DNA of 64,000 nt, from contig CALYLW010000134.1 of assembly GCA_944989445.1 (NCBI GenBank), positions 630,001 through 694,000 on the forward strand. Reading direction: 5' to 3'. Below are positions 46,867 through 58,712 of the stretch, piece after piece (positions within the stretch are counted from its first letter, which is position 1; each line of letters opens with the position of its first letter). The notes under the pieces were generated by a model that was not told where the DNA came from, did no database searches, and was given only the letters and a program-made list of their open reading frames with translations. The position numbers and the translations under genes were made by a program. The stretch comes from Ampullaceana balthica. Taxonomy: Eukaryota; Mollusca; Gastropoda; Lymnaeidae.

Positions 46867-48444
46867 TTTATTTTGAACTAAAAAATGGGGTCCAACTAAG
46901 ACTAAGATACAATTGAAAAGTTTATTTTTATTATATCCCTTGATGGCTCACATTTTTTTCCTGGGTAATTTCAAAACAATGTTGAAGAAGGGAGAGGGGA
47001 TCTTTTCATCGGTCTGCGCATCTTGTCTGCGCATTTTCGATTCTTCCTCTTTCCACCGGCAGCGTCGTTCCAAAATAGATCCATTACCTACCGGACAACT
47101 TTCTCTTTCATCACCTGCTAACTTCTACCAAGGTAAGTTTTTCTTCTTCAATTTCTTAGTATAATAACAATGTAGAACGTATCACAAAATTAGTAAGGCA
47201 GTTATGTCTTTAAATGCATGAAACAAATGAATTAAGAGTGCATCGTTCAAAAAGTATGATTTGACTATCTCGTTACTGTTACTACTATTATTCTCCCGGC
47301 ACTTCCGTGTTTATTATAGTTCTTCACTGGCTTGCTACCGGCCGGCTTTGCGGTCAAAACCCTCCCATTCTCTCATATTCATATATTAACCAATTCTCTT
47401 ACATGCAATTATACATTGGGAACGCTCATTAATTAAAATAAACACAATTATTTTAAAGGCAATCCCCTGTTTTAGTGCACTACAAAAAGACGGTCCGGTA
47501 GCGTTTATATTTTATATTTATAGTTTATTATGTTTATAGTATTTATTATTTATAGTTTTATGGCCTATGCCCTATGCATATGGCATGGGCTATGGGTTGT
47601 AACTAAATCTAAATCTAAACGATGGGGTGGGCACTGGGGGGGGGTAATAAAGACTAAAGTAGTAGTCATTAAAGTCCAAATAAGTAAAGTAAAGACTAAA
47701 AAAATTAAAATTTAGGCCTCTCGTGTATTAATATTTATATTTTATATACTTATAATTATAACTATATTACTATATTATTATTAAAGTTAGTTAACTTAGT
47801 ATTAAGTTAGTCTGTTAGTGTTTTAACACTACAGGATTCGTTAAAAAAAAATGAATTTTGAAAGCGAAGTATTCCAGGGTCCAATAGTACTGAAATTAGA
47901 CTATGCCGTATAGTACTAGTACTAGAGTCAATATATTTAAGTCTTTGTCAGTTAAGTTTAATAGAGTTTTTAGACTTTGTCATTTTTTAATTATTTTTTT
48001 AAATTTATAAATTTGTCCATTCATTTCTTTTGGAAATGCCTATTCAGTATTCTTCATCAACTTCAGTTCAGTCATTATAGTATAGTGAATCCTACATTCA
48101 TATTCATTTATCAGTGGTTGATAAAGTTATAATTGAAAGTAATAGAGTTAATAAGCCCTCATGATGTAAAGAAGAGATCACGACATTTGTTTAAATTTAA
48201 TTTATGCCAGCCAAATTACTAATTTATTAACGTTGTAGTATAGTCTAAAGACAAAGCCAACTAAGTAACTAAAATTTAGCCTAATGTGAGTGAATTATGA
48301 TTATGAATGAATGTAGACTAGATTTTAAGTTGATATAATATAATAATAAATATAGACATAAGGCAGGGTAAATAATAATATATAAAATTATCAGCATCAT
48401 TTAATTACTCATTATATTTTGGACTAATTAAATTAATAATTTAA
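46867..48444. other. AT-rich intergenic, no gene recognised
   Basis: Short frames at 46913-47164 and 47530-47715 lack any recognisable domain. No repeat with defined ends was seen. Confidence 0.35.
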
Positions 48445-48681
48445 CGGCGGATGGATAGCGAAGTCAATAGTGGTCTCGCCTCACAAGCTAAGGGGCGTGG
48501 GATCTAGCCCATGTTGAAGCCACAATAATAATGGTGATAAATATCTATCGCTAAGAAGTCCTCCGCTGACCTGGAGAGGAGATGGGCGTCGTCAAGGTCT
48601 ACCAAGCCCCGAGAATGTTCTAAGGGAAACATTAGAACCCCCTACGACCACGAGGTTATGGGACCAAAAAAAAATAAAAAA
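48445..48681 (+). mobile_element. tRNA-derived SINE
   Basis: The head resembles a tRNA gene: an A-box-like TAGCGAAGTCAATAGTGG near 48456 and a B-box-like GGGATCTAGCCC at 48499-48510, with spacing as in a tRNA. A body without coding potential follows (ccgagaatgttctaaggg). The tail is A-rich (aaaaaaaaataaaaaa). A Pol III-transcribed SINE fits best. Target duplications were not resolved. Confidence 0.65.
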
Positions 48682-51600
48682 TTTACATTGATTAAAATAG
48701 CTAGTGTTTTCATTTTAACCTCAAATCCTATCGGCATAGGCATAGTTAAATTTAAAATACAATGTATCAATGTATGCACAGTGCTGTATTTACCTTTTTG
48801 CTAAACAAGCTATAGCTTAGGCCCCCTTCCCCCCTTCTTGGGGACCCACCGGAATTTTTTTCTCCATATATGGCACTGACATAGAATATCTGGACTTCAA
48901 AAGGGCCTCCATATCTCAAATAGCTTAGGGCCCCATCAATTTTAAATATTTTTTTTTATTAACATCATTATTTGTGAAGCAAGTTTAATAATTGTATGTA
49001 ATTTTTAACATTTAGATTATTCCTACCTTATTGTTCTAAAGTTCTAAAGCATTATCTAAGTATCCTTCTTTTAATTAACAATCTAAAAAAATAATATTTA
49101 TTTTTGATTATTATGGTAACCTTATACTTTGGTTGTGATTTTTAAAATGAGATTTCTTTGTCCTAGTTCTTAATAATTTTGACTTTAGTCACGTAAAAAG
49201 TATGATTAAATTCTACTTAAGGTAGCCTGCAGCCTCATCTTCTCTTCTGCCTCTTGGTTAATTCCTTCCCTATTAAATTGGGTACCATCTGGTTTATCTC
49301 TGACCTGACTGCATAGTTAATGGTAGTGAGTGTTGACAGTTAAGGATAAGAATATAATTTCAGTGAATGTACACATACATTTTAATTAGCTGAAGAACTG
49401 TGCCCACCATACTCTGTGGTACTTTGAGGATTGAACATTTCTAACATTACTGTAGGTGTATTAAAGCACTCAATTTTAATATTCACTATTAAAACTGTAA
49501 AAAAATATTTACTTACCCTATATTGTTAAGTACTGTTAGTTGCTGCAAAATCAAAATCAAACAACAAAATGTTTTAATTTTGACCCAAAGAAATTTAAAT
49601 TACAAAGAAATTTTTTTAAAACACATAATATTTAAAATCATCTTGGGGATGGTTGTGGATTCTTACTTCACTCATTCAAACTAAATATTTTCTAATAGGC
49701 CCAAGTATTTGGTTAGAAGTTTAATTATTTTCATTTTAACTAACATTTCTCTACCCTTGAAAGTGTTAATTTTTTAAAATAAAAGCTTTGATTAAGTTAT
49801 TGTTTGTTAGGTCTGAAATCAAGACATCTTGTAATTAATTTAGGGAACAATTACCAGCAGGTTTGATAATGTTTTTTTGTTTTTTTAAGGCAAATACTTT
49901 CAAATTTAAAGGATTAAAAAAATAGTTGTTTCATTCTGTTGCCTTTGTTACAATAAATTGTGATAACCTACTATTACTTAGAAAAATTCTTTAAATTGGT
50001 ATTTTAAAAAATCAACTATGATAAGGTATTTTTATGCTCATTGAGCCCTGTGCTCCAGTGTGATTGTTTAGTAAGGATATAGTAGCCGTAGGTTAAAGAT
50101 AATTGAGTATATCTCAAAACATGACCCAAGGTTTGCAAGTTTCTTACATTATCCATGCAGAAAAAAGCTATGATGATGTGTTTGTTGGTCGATGCTGTTT
50201 AAGCTGACGTAAATCTGCCAGCTCTGCTTGTTTTCTCACCATGACCTTTAAGTAGGTTTTTCTGAACTTGCTGGTGCTCACTTGTTAAAAATAGTTCATT
50301 GAAAAAGTGAAGAGAAAATTCGAAACTTAGAATGGGTGTGTCCATATATTTCTTAGTGTATTAACTGAACGATGACATACAGTGTAGTTGTAAATTTTTT
50401 TCTGAGTTATTTAAATGGTTCGTCCTTGTAAGTCCCCCAGGCCATTGGGGATTGAGGGAATACAACACACGTATATTGGTGTCCTGGGAGTCACAACGAG
50501 CTGTCAGTGAGTTAGTTGTTGCTTTTAAAAGCAAACCTGAGGAAAAGTTTGAATTGCAAAGAAGCCTTATAATAGGATGTTGCGCAAAGGTTATTGTGTT
50601 AATAAAGACGTCATACATTGACATTGTCACGGGAACTGAGTGGAGTAAAGGGTTACATGACGTCACACATATTTGTTATTTAAATAGTAGGGAAGGGCAG
50701 GGTGTTCAAAATTGTTTATGGCCATGTCAGCCATATGTGCCATGGATTGGAAAATGGGTTCCTCAAGGGGTCGCGGAGAGAGAGAGAGAGAGGGGGGGGG
50801 GCAATTGTTAACGGAATTCCATCTTCACAACCAGTAAGAAGATAAACGATGGGGAATCTTTCTTGATTACACTGGTTGCCGGTGATGTGTAGTTCCAACA
50901 TAGGTGTCTATTTCTACCTGTGGAATGGTGGGTGGGGGAAAGGGGGCTGTTTTCGTATTGCGTTAATATTATTTCAAAGAAATAACTTGCCCTGAACTGC
51001 GTTCTCACTGCCTCTGCTGTCTCTGCTAATCCTTTCTTTGATCATACAGTTAATTATATCTTAATCCCCCCCTCACTTCCCATGCTACCGTACCTCGCCG
51101 CCACTGACGTCGACTAGACATCTAAAAATAGAATTGTGCGCCGCCCCCCCCCCTTCCCCTAAGATTGTTCACCGGGTCCCGTTAGTTAGACTCACATTTG
51201 GTAGCTTTATTGTTGGACACTGTCGGATCATTTGTCATCTCAGTGACTAGTGACGTGAGCAATTTTCTTTTCATTCTTGTGTACTATGTTAATGTTCATG
51301 TTAGTTTTATGTTAGGTTTATTAGTACATTTATTTATGTACTTTAAAAAAAAACAACTAACCAAGTAGGGTATTTGAACAAAGCATTGCATTATTTATTT
51401 TGTACCGTTTTTTCGTGATGGATTTATGTTCGATAAATAATTTAAACAACGCCTTGATGTCCTCCTTAATTGCCTTAATTCGAGAGTATAATAATACTAC
51501 ACGTATTTGGACGCATGTTTAGTAAATAGAAGTATATAGGTCCTCTTTGATTTACGCTGATGTGATGTGGTGTTAAAATAACAAACTACTTAAACAAGAG

Positions 51601-52753
51601 TTTTTCAGCCTCTGAAATGGGTCAGAATAACTTTCCCATGTTGATGACAACATTTAATTCAAATCAAATATTCACACACCATGTCAAGATAAAGCGTGCG
51701 TTGTATAATTGATGTTAGTTTGGCATTATTGTATGTAACAATCACCATCTTCTTCTTGTTGTGACCAGAGTGAATTTTGGCAAGTGCTCAGTGTGTAGAC
51801 TCCAAAGATTTCACCGAACGTTTCATTGGTACAAGCTGTGCGCAGCTATCTCTCAGGTAGTGAGTACATGGTTTCAGCAAGGTGGCATCTTCTTTCTGAC
51901 TCACTCTTGGTGTGCTCCTCTCACCATCGTTTTGAGCTATATCTAGAAGATGAGACCAACAAGAGTTCTTAAAATAGATGCACGCATTTACTTAGTGGTG
52001 AAACATTGTCTGGCTCGAAATACAATAGACTCGATGGTTCAACAAAGAATAAATCACGTTATCTCTTTGTAAAAAAAACTGTAATACTTTTGAATTTTGG
52101 GTGTATAATAGAGGGTTATGCTTAGAGAGCCTTTGTTTATGGCCTATGCCCCAGATGGGACGACGGGCGATGAGATGAGAATAGAGGGTTAAAGCCATTT
52201 AGTTTTATCAGCAGCTGTCTAACTTCAACCAAATCACCTGATTTTAAAAATATTTGTATAGGTTTACAAGTGGTTTTTTTTTAAAGATGAAATTTAGTTC
52301 ATATCTATTTCTTTCACCATGCCCCTTTCTTGTCATTTCCAGTTTGAATACACCACTATGTGGTGATATCTTCAATTATTCAAATATAAATAAACACGTC
52401 ACCATAATTAATGTTCAAAATAAGTCTCTACGTATTTAAGTTCTTTAAACCTGTTGGTTGCCAAGTCATTTCTTTACATCTAATCTGTGCACATAGTTCC
52501 ACTATTAATACATTGTCTTGTTCGATATTAGATTTTTAAAGTTTTACTTTCAAAATCATGCATATACCCCAAGATACAGGATGGTGTGTTTAGCGTTGGT
52601 TTAGATAGCATTCATCTCCAAATTTCTTGCTTTCTGTAAGGATCTGCCCAATATGAATGGGTTCAAAGACACAAACAAACCCAGTGTTTTATATGATCCT
52701 ACTGGATAAAGCCCAAATAAGAAAAACCCGTAAAAAACCAAGTTTTTGACTAT
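48682..52753. other. Long intergenic stretch, only weak relics
   Basis: Around 48780-48945 the text gtgctgtatttacctttttgc, agcttaggccccc and a second agcttagggcccc looks like a decayed hAT-type MITE. A run of ga and g lies at about 50778-50801. Short reading frames here (for example 50452-50811) show no domain. No gene is supported. Confidence 0.35.
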
Positions 52754-53214
52754 AAATCCTTTATGTACGAGAAGAATTTAAAAGAATGTTCATTATAATA
52801 CGCAGCGCCAGACCATCCAGAAATACAAAATTGCAGTTGTGTCGTAAAACATGTTTAATATAATGCGCACCGATCAGGAATATGTTTATAAAAAGAGCTG
52901 TCAATAAAATACGCACCTTATTGCGCGACAGAAAGGTTGTTCAATATAATACGCACCGCGACGCTCTATCTCAAAAAATAGCACGATACATAGGAATAAA
53001 TAAAATAATCTAAAAAATCAATAATTTAATTACGGTACATGCGATCGATCTGAAATTTTGATACATTGTTTTTATCATCGGTACGAAACTGCCTGCAAAA
53101 TTTCAGCACGCTATCTTGCGAGCAAGTGGGTTAAAAATCGATCAAAAGTTTTGGCGACAAGCAAGCAAGCAAGCAAGGTCGGCCGCAGACACCACGAGTT
53201 AATATAAAGGATTT
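52754..53214. mobile_element. TIR element with AAATCCTTTAT ends
   Basis: AAATCCTTTAT at the left and ATAAAGGATTT at the right are perfect 11-bp inverted repeats about 460 bases apart. Inside, aatataatrcgcacc-like motifs recur about four times between 52795 and 52965; a similar one lies near 35892. Near the right end gcaagcaagcaagcaag precedes ggtcgg..gagttaatata, reminiscent of the gacagaca..ttaatata text near the 3' end of Helitron-like element 2. Class unassigned. Confidence 0.5.
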
Positions 53215-53334
53215 AAAAAAAGATTTAGTTCAGTCGATTGGGACGCACCAACCCCGTTGGACAATGTGTGTGTAGGAACGTGCTTGTGGGTTGGATTTTT
53301 TTAATTTATGAAATAAATGGTTGGACCATTGGAC

Positions 53335-53757
53335 ATCAGTCAGTGCTGTTGTATTTCATCAATATTTACATCAGTCAGTGCTGTTGTATTTCATCAATAT
53401 TTACATCAGTCAGTGCTGTTGTATTTCATCAATATTTACATCAGTCAGTGCTGTTGTATTTCATCAATATTTACATCAGTCAGTGCTGTTGTATTTCATC
53501 AATATTTACATCAGTCAGTGCTGTTGTATCTCATCAATATTTACATCAGTCAGTGCTGTTGTATTTCATCAATATTTACATCAGTCAGTGCTGTTGTATT
53601 TCATCAATATTTACATCAGTCAGTGCTGTTGTATTTCATCAATATTTACATCAGTCAGTGCTGTTGTATTTCATCAATATTTACATCAGTCAGTGCTGTT
53701 GTATTTCATCAATATTTACACCAGTCAGTGCTGTTGTATTTCATCAATATTTACACG
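53335..53757. repeat. 35-bp minisatellite, 12 copies
   Basis: The unit is ATCAGTCAGTGCTGTTGTAT plus TTCATCAATATTTAC, very homogeneous, with only a few point variants (one c near 53530, one c in accag near 53721). Homogeneity suggests recent expansion. Open frames across it are by-products of a unit with no stop in three frames. Confidence 0.93.
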
Positions 53758-53789
53758 TTAGTGACCCTGAATAGCTTCTATATTTTTTA

Positions 53790-55540
53790 AAATATTAGAA
53801 CCTCAGGAGAAAGTGGTGGTAGTGTGTGGGGACTCCCACACACACACTCTCACAAACAGGAAGCACCTAAAGTTTGACTAATACTGCTTTTAAAGATAGT
53901 GCGCACTTAGACTGTGGCTGCATGTACTTGTAGATTTCCTGAAAGCTCAGCGATATTTAGCGACAGTGTAAACAAACCGGCCGTGTCTGCTCTAGACAGT
54001 ATAATGTGACATCAGTGACAATATAGATATGAAGATAGGTTTCAGTTACATCATGATAATTAGTGACCATGGAGTTATGGTAGCACCTTAAAGAACTCTG
54101 TAAAGGTTTGTCAGCGCGCCAATGTAGCTGGGTTGGGAAATGTTAATTTATGCCATTTCATAATTACACAGTGAATGAGGAATGTTGTTAGCCTCAATGA
54201 GAATTTGACTTAGTAAAAGATCGTATTACCGAAGTTGTAATGTGGTTTAACGAGCAGGGCCGGGTCAAGTGCTCCTAGATCTTCCCACATCGACATTATC
54301 TACATTCATGTAACTAGTGTGTGTGTATATATGGTCTTAGATTGTACATTCTATGGATGCACAATTTACCGATCTAAATAATAGTTGCCTGTTCATTTTC
54401 CAAAGCCAGACTATAACACGCACACACACACGCACACTTATCTGCTATTTTAATTGAACATTTATTGGCCAGTTATTGTTATATTATATGGATGTATGTG
54501 TTCGTGTGAGAAGAGTTATTAAATACCCCACGACTTGGGCCTGTAGCTATTCCAGTTGTCAATGACGACCAATCGACGTTTGATTGTTCCAGGGAGACGG
54601 TTGGAGCAGACCAACCTTTCTTTGTTGGTGAGCGCACAACCCGTCTCCTATTATTAAGTCGTACACTCAGGACAGCAGGTTAGAGCAGGCACGAACTTTG
54701 GGTTGGGGGGCCCACCACTCCCCACTTGAGAGTTTTGCAGGATAGTTTGGCATTATGGCCATGCGTGTTCAATGGGGAGCTTTCCGTAATAATAGCCGGA
54801 GCCTGAGATTTTCGGCCACCATAAAAGGATGTGAAAAAATAGCGTGTAGTATTTAAGATGTAACATCACCAACTTTGATCAGCATAGTAACATCTCATCA
54901 AATCCAGATTGATGTTAACCTTAATGCCTTTACTTTACTTGCTGATAATATTAATCCGAGTAACAACAGTAGCAGTTTCATTTACCTGAGTAAAAAATCA
55001 CCTGATTTGTTCACCAGGAACATTCTCAAAGTTCTTCGTTCTATCATCCTCACACTGAAATTGTTAGCAATCTTATTTACAAAATAATAAAAACTAAAAA
55101 CGCTCACAATATTTGAAGTTTTCAAAGTTAATCATTGGCTAACATGTTCAGCATTTTTTTTCAGTGATTCTCCAATAAATCTCACCTGGCATGTTTATTA
55201 ATAGTCTTTAAATACAGACTCGTTCAACTGATACCTGTTTACACAAAAATGACAAAATTACCTGGCTTGCTCCACTATTTTTTACCCCCCCCTCCAACCC
55301 CACCGTTTCTCTCTCATGGTGTTGCTAAGCGTACGAAGAGGAATTTGGCTGGAAATGAAGTGGGGTTTGAAAACTGTTTGAAAAAAGAAAAAAAAAGAAG
55401 AAGAAAGAAATGAACACTAGTGTGTTAGAAACCCACCTTCTTTTGTTAGGCCTTAAAATGCTGAGTTGTAATTTTGTGGAGATCCAGCGCTGAGATCAAT
55501 CGTACACCGACCGACAGGAGCTGGCAGTGTGTGGGAGGTT
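53790..55540. other. Intergenic, no gene recognised
   Basis: There are short CA/TG-rich runs near 53830 and 54420 and no recognisable domain in any frame, including 54875-55087. Confidence 0.35.
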
Positions 55541-55544
55541 GTGT

Positions 55545-55795
55545 GTTTGGAGGGGTGGTGGCTTTTTTGATTTTGGTGGGGTGGCTTGTTTGAGTTTGGT
55601 GGGGTGGTGGCTTGTTTGTGTTTGGTGGGGTGGTGGCTTGTTTGTGTTTGGTGGGGTGGTGGCTTGTTTGTGTTTGGTGGGGTGGTGGCTTGTTTGTGTT
55701 TGGTGGGGTGGCTTGTTTGTGTTTGGTGGGGTGGTGGCTTGTTTGTGTTTGGTGGGGTGGTGGCTTGTTTGTGTTTGGTGGGGTGGTGGTTGTAT
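55545..55795. repeat. 26-bp G-rich minisatellite, about ten copies
   Basis: The unit is GGTGGGGTGGTGGCTTGTTTGTGTTT; some copies lack a gtg triplet (23 bp). Both strands have open frames (PNTNKPPPHQTQ-like on minus) that reflect the repeat. Each unit has clustered GG and GGGG runs on the plus strand. Confidence 0.9.
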
Positions 55796-55829
55796 GTCGA
55801 TGTGCAGCCATAGATCCACAACCAAATGA

Positions 55830-57894
55830 CACCGGAAAGCCACAGTTGTAATCAAATAGCGCAGCACACAAATAAATGAACTCTATTACCTACTAAAGAG
55901 ACGTCTATCAACGTAACACTTACAACTTCGATTTAAGGCCTTAATAATTTGTTAAAATAAACACGCAAATCTTCAGACTTCAGTGATGCGAATGCTCTGT
56001 GTTTTTCAAGGATAGGCTATGGACACGGTCACACAAACAAGTAAACTTGATGCCCCTCAAGGCGCATGCCAGACACACGTTCCATTGATCTGATAACGGA
56101 AATCCACTCGTCATGATCGATGTGTCATGTTCAATTTCAGTGTGGGAATTTGAACGGGAAATAATGGGAAAGCCCTGGTTCATATAATTTATATTGTTTA
56201 TTTTCCACCTTTACGCTTTAATAAATGTCTCCTTTTCATGGATAGTAGCGATGGCAGTTTATGCCTCCTACCGGTTTCCGGGGTATTTGTGGTACGCATA
56301 TTTTATGCTGGTATTAAACGTACATTATCTTTAAACGAAGCAAAGGTAGATTTGTTTTAGGTACGTGCTTTTCTACCTGGGAGGGGCCCTGCTGGTGGGA
56401 AAAAGGGACAGGTATAATGGGAAAGACTGATAAGAATTTTATTTAAAAAAAATACTAGCACACTAATTCGTTTAAAGGTGTGTTATAGAGCGGATAACGC
56501 ATTTTTTAAATTTTTGTCCTTAATTGAACTTGAAATCTCATCAGTTTACTTTTTAATGGGGGAGCATAGACGTAATTGTTTAATGGGGGAGCATAGACGT
56601 AATTGTTTTGAACATTTATTATTAAAATGCTTTTCTGCTTTTCGATTCTTGGCACATCATCCATCCCGTTAGAGTCAGCTTTAAGTTTGAGGTTATTTAT
56701 GATAGTGAAACATGAAACATGCATCAAATGATGAGCTGAGCTCTTCCGCATCCACACAAGACAGTAACATCGCCGATGTGCTGTTATCGGGCTAAAGTAA
56801 TCTTCCATCCTATGAATGTAGCTATTGATTGATTGCACGGTCACTCGCTGTGCTCACGAGTTTCTCTGTTTTACGCTAGGGGCTTACTTTGGCGGGACAT
56901 GGCGGAGGGTTGGGGGAGGGGGGAAATGTGGTGTTTGGAAAATGGCCGCCAGAGTTGTTTCCTAAATTGAAACTGCGAAAATGAACGATTCGTCAACACC
57001 TAACACCGGCGGACGCTGCGTTGACCGCTCGGACACCATGACACCATCCGGCAGTCTTTTAGTTAAGTGGCGGTGGATCCGTTGTCACGATGACCGCTGT
57101 CGTTTTCATACATTACCGTGCATGTTTATTAACTTCATCATTATCTTCACTAACTATGACCTTGATTTTTGCTTATAAGTTTGTTGTGAGTCGTTTGGTT
57201 AGGGTCAAACTAAAAAATAACACACACACGTTAGAATAATTAGTGTTTCTGCTAAGCAATCTAATCAACGCAACGATACTTTTGAGATGTTTGTTCCATC
57301 CAGAGTCTCCACCCCGGTCATCTGCACGCACCGCCAAATTGAATAATTTCCACGTCCTTTAAGAACTCGGTTATATACCAGTATATAAATATTCAACAAT
57401 TACTTACTATATATAGTTTCTCATTTGTTTTAGATAAACAATGGTAAATTAGTCATTAATACATATGGATACACTTTTAAAATACAACACTATGAATTTA
57501 AAAAAAAGTTTTTTGTTGCGATCACCTTTTCTTCTACGTTTAATTAAAAACATTCTATATCTCACCCACCCCTTTTCACCCCCCCCCCACTAATTTAGTT
57601 AAGAAATAAAAAAATAAATAGCATTGGGAAATATGTCTAGCACTGAAGTTGCTGCCGAGTAATTGTTAAACTAAAGTTGCAGCGAGTGGTGTGTGTCCAG
57701 AGTCCAGATTGCATCAACAGGGGCGTGTCCAGCATTTATTAGTGGGCATGTGTCGAGTTTACAATAGAAATGCCACAGAGCCAAGCCGCGGCCAAGTAAC
57801 TCGTGTGTCCAGGAAGCTAGCCCCTGACCTACGTTCCCAGCCTGAAATGTTATACTTGACAGTGGCCGTAACTGACAAGTGTTGGTGACTCGGT
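55830..57894. other. Intergenic, small duplication only
   Basis: At 56551-56604 a 27-base segment (tttaatgggggagcatagac followed by gtaattg) is repeated twice. A C/G run lies near 56910. No gene is recognised; frames at 56506-56844, 56981-57178 and 57671-57949 have no identifiable domain. Confidence 0.35.
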
Positions 57895-58155
57895 GAAACA
57901 CAGCAGTTATCAACCCCTCTGGTTGCTGGCCCCAACCCCTCTGTTTCACGGCCCTAACCCCTCTGGTTCACGGCCACAACCCCTCTGTTTCACGGCCCTA
58001 ACCCCTCTGGTTCACGGCCCTAACCCCTCTGTTTCACGGCCCTAACCCCTCTGGTTCACGGCCCTAACCCCTCTGGTTCACGGCCACAACCCCTCTGGTT
58101 CACGGCCCTAACCCCTCTGGTTCACGGCCCTAACCCCTCTGGTTCACGGCCCTGA
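57895..58155. repeat. 22-bp minisatellite, about 12 copies, with CCCTAACCCC junctions
   Basis: The unit is AACCCCTCTGGTTCACGGCCCT, with tttcacgg and ccacaacc variants. The junction of most units reads GCCCTAACCCC, which contains the telomere hexamer CCCTAA once per unit, probably by chance. Confidence 0.9.
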
Positions 58156-58511
58156 CGTAATAGCAACATTTGATGATAAAGAGCAAACCAAGCTCCTGGG
58201 GCGTGGTCATCGTGGAAATGCCACAATGGTTATCGGTGTGGCGTCGTGCACGCGTCATAAGATTTACTTTGAAAAGTGGCTTGGAGAAAATCTTACTGTA
58301 GTGTCGTGGTGAAACACAGTTCAGTTAATGATACATTTTAAAAATTAAATAGATTTGATAGATTTCTAAACATTTATCTACCGATGCCAATTTGAGAATG
58401 CATGCAATTAATATTTTATTTTTATAATTAAAAAATCACGTTTAGAATTATAATTTCCTAAATCATATTAAAATTTAGTATTAATAAATAAAATCTCGTG
58501 GTGATGTAAAC

Positions 58512-58712
58512 CAGTGCTTCTCAAAGTGGTGGACCGGTGCCGGTCCGTGGGCCATCCGCTGCCGGTCCGTGGGCCATCCGCTGCCGGTCCGCAGATGTTC
58601 TCAAAAAAAGGACCGAAAAAATTGTCAGTGCAGGGAAAATAGTGCACCGGTCCCTGGTGCAATGGAAAAAATTCCTGCCGGTCCGCCATACTAAAAAGTT
58701 TGAGAAGCACTG
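58512..58712. mobile_element. hAT MITE, relative of 24186-24480
   Basis: It begins CAGTGCTTCTCAAAGTGGTG and ends AAGTTTGAGAAGCACTG. Flanks atgtaaac and gtgcaaac match at six of eight bases, a decayed target duplication. A ctgccggtccgtgggccatc segment is tandemly duplicated inside. Confidence 0.8.

Noticed and set aside
53238..53790. Three overlapping repeat frames near 53.3-53.8 kb
   Set aside because: Minisatellite by-products; all three frames are open through the same 35-bp unit.
55446..55871. Proline/threonine-rich frames on the minus strand
   Set aside because: By-product of the 26-bp G-rich minisatellite.
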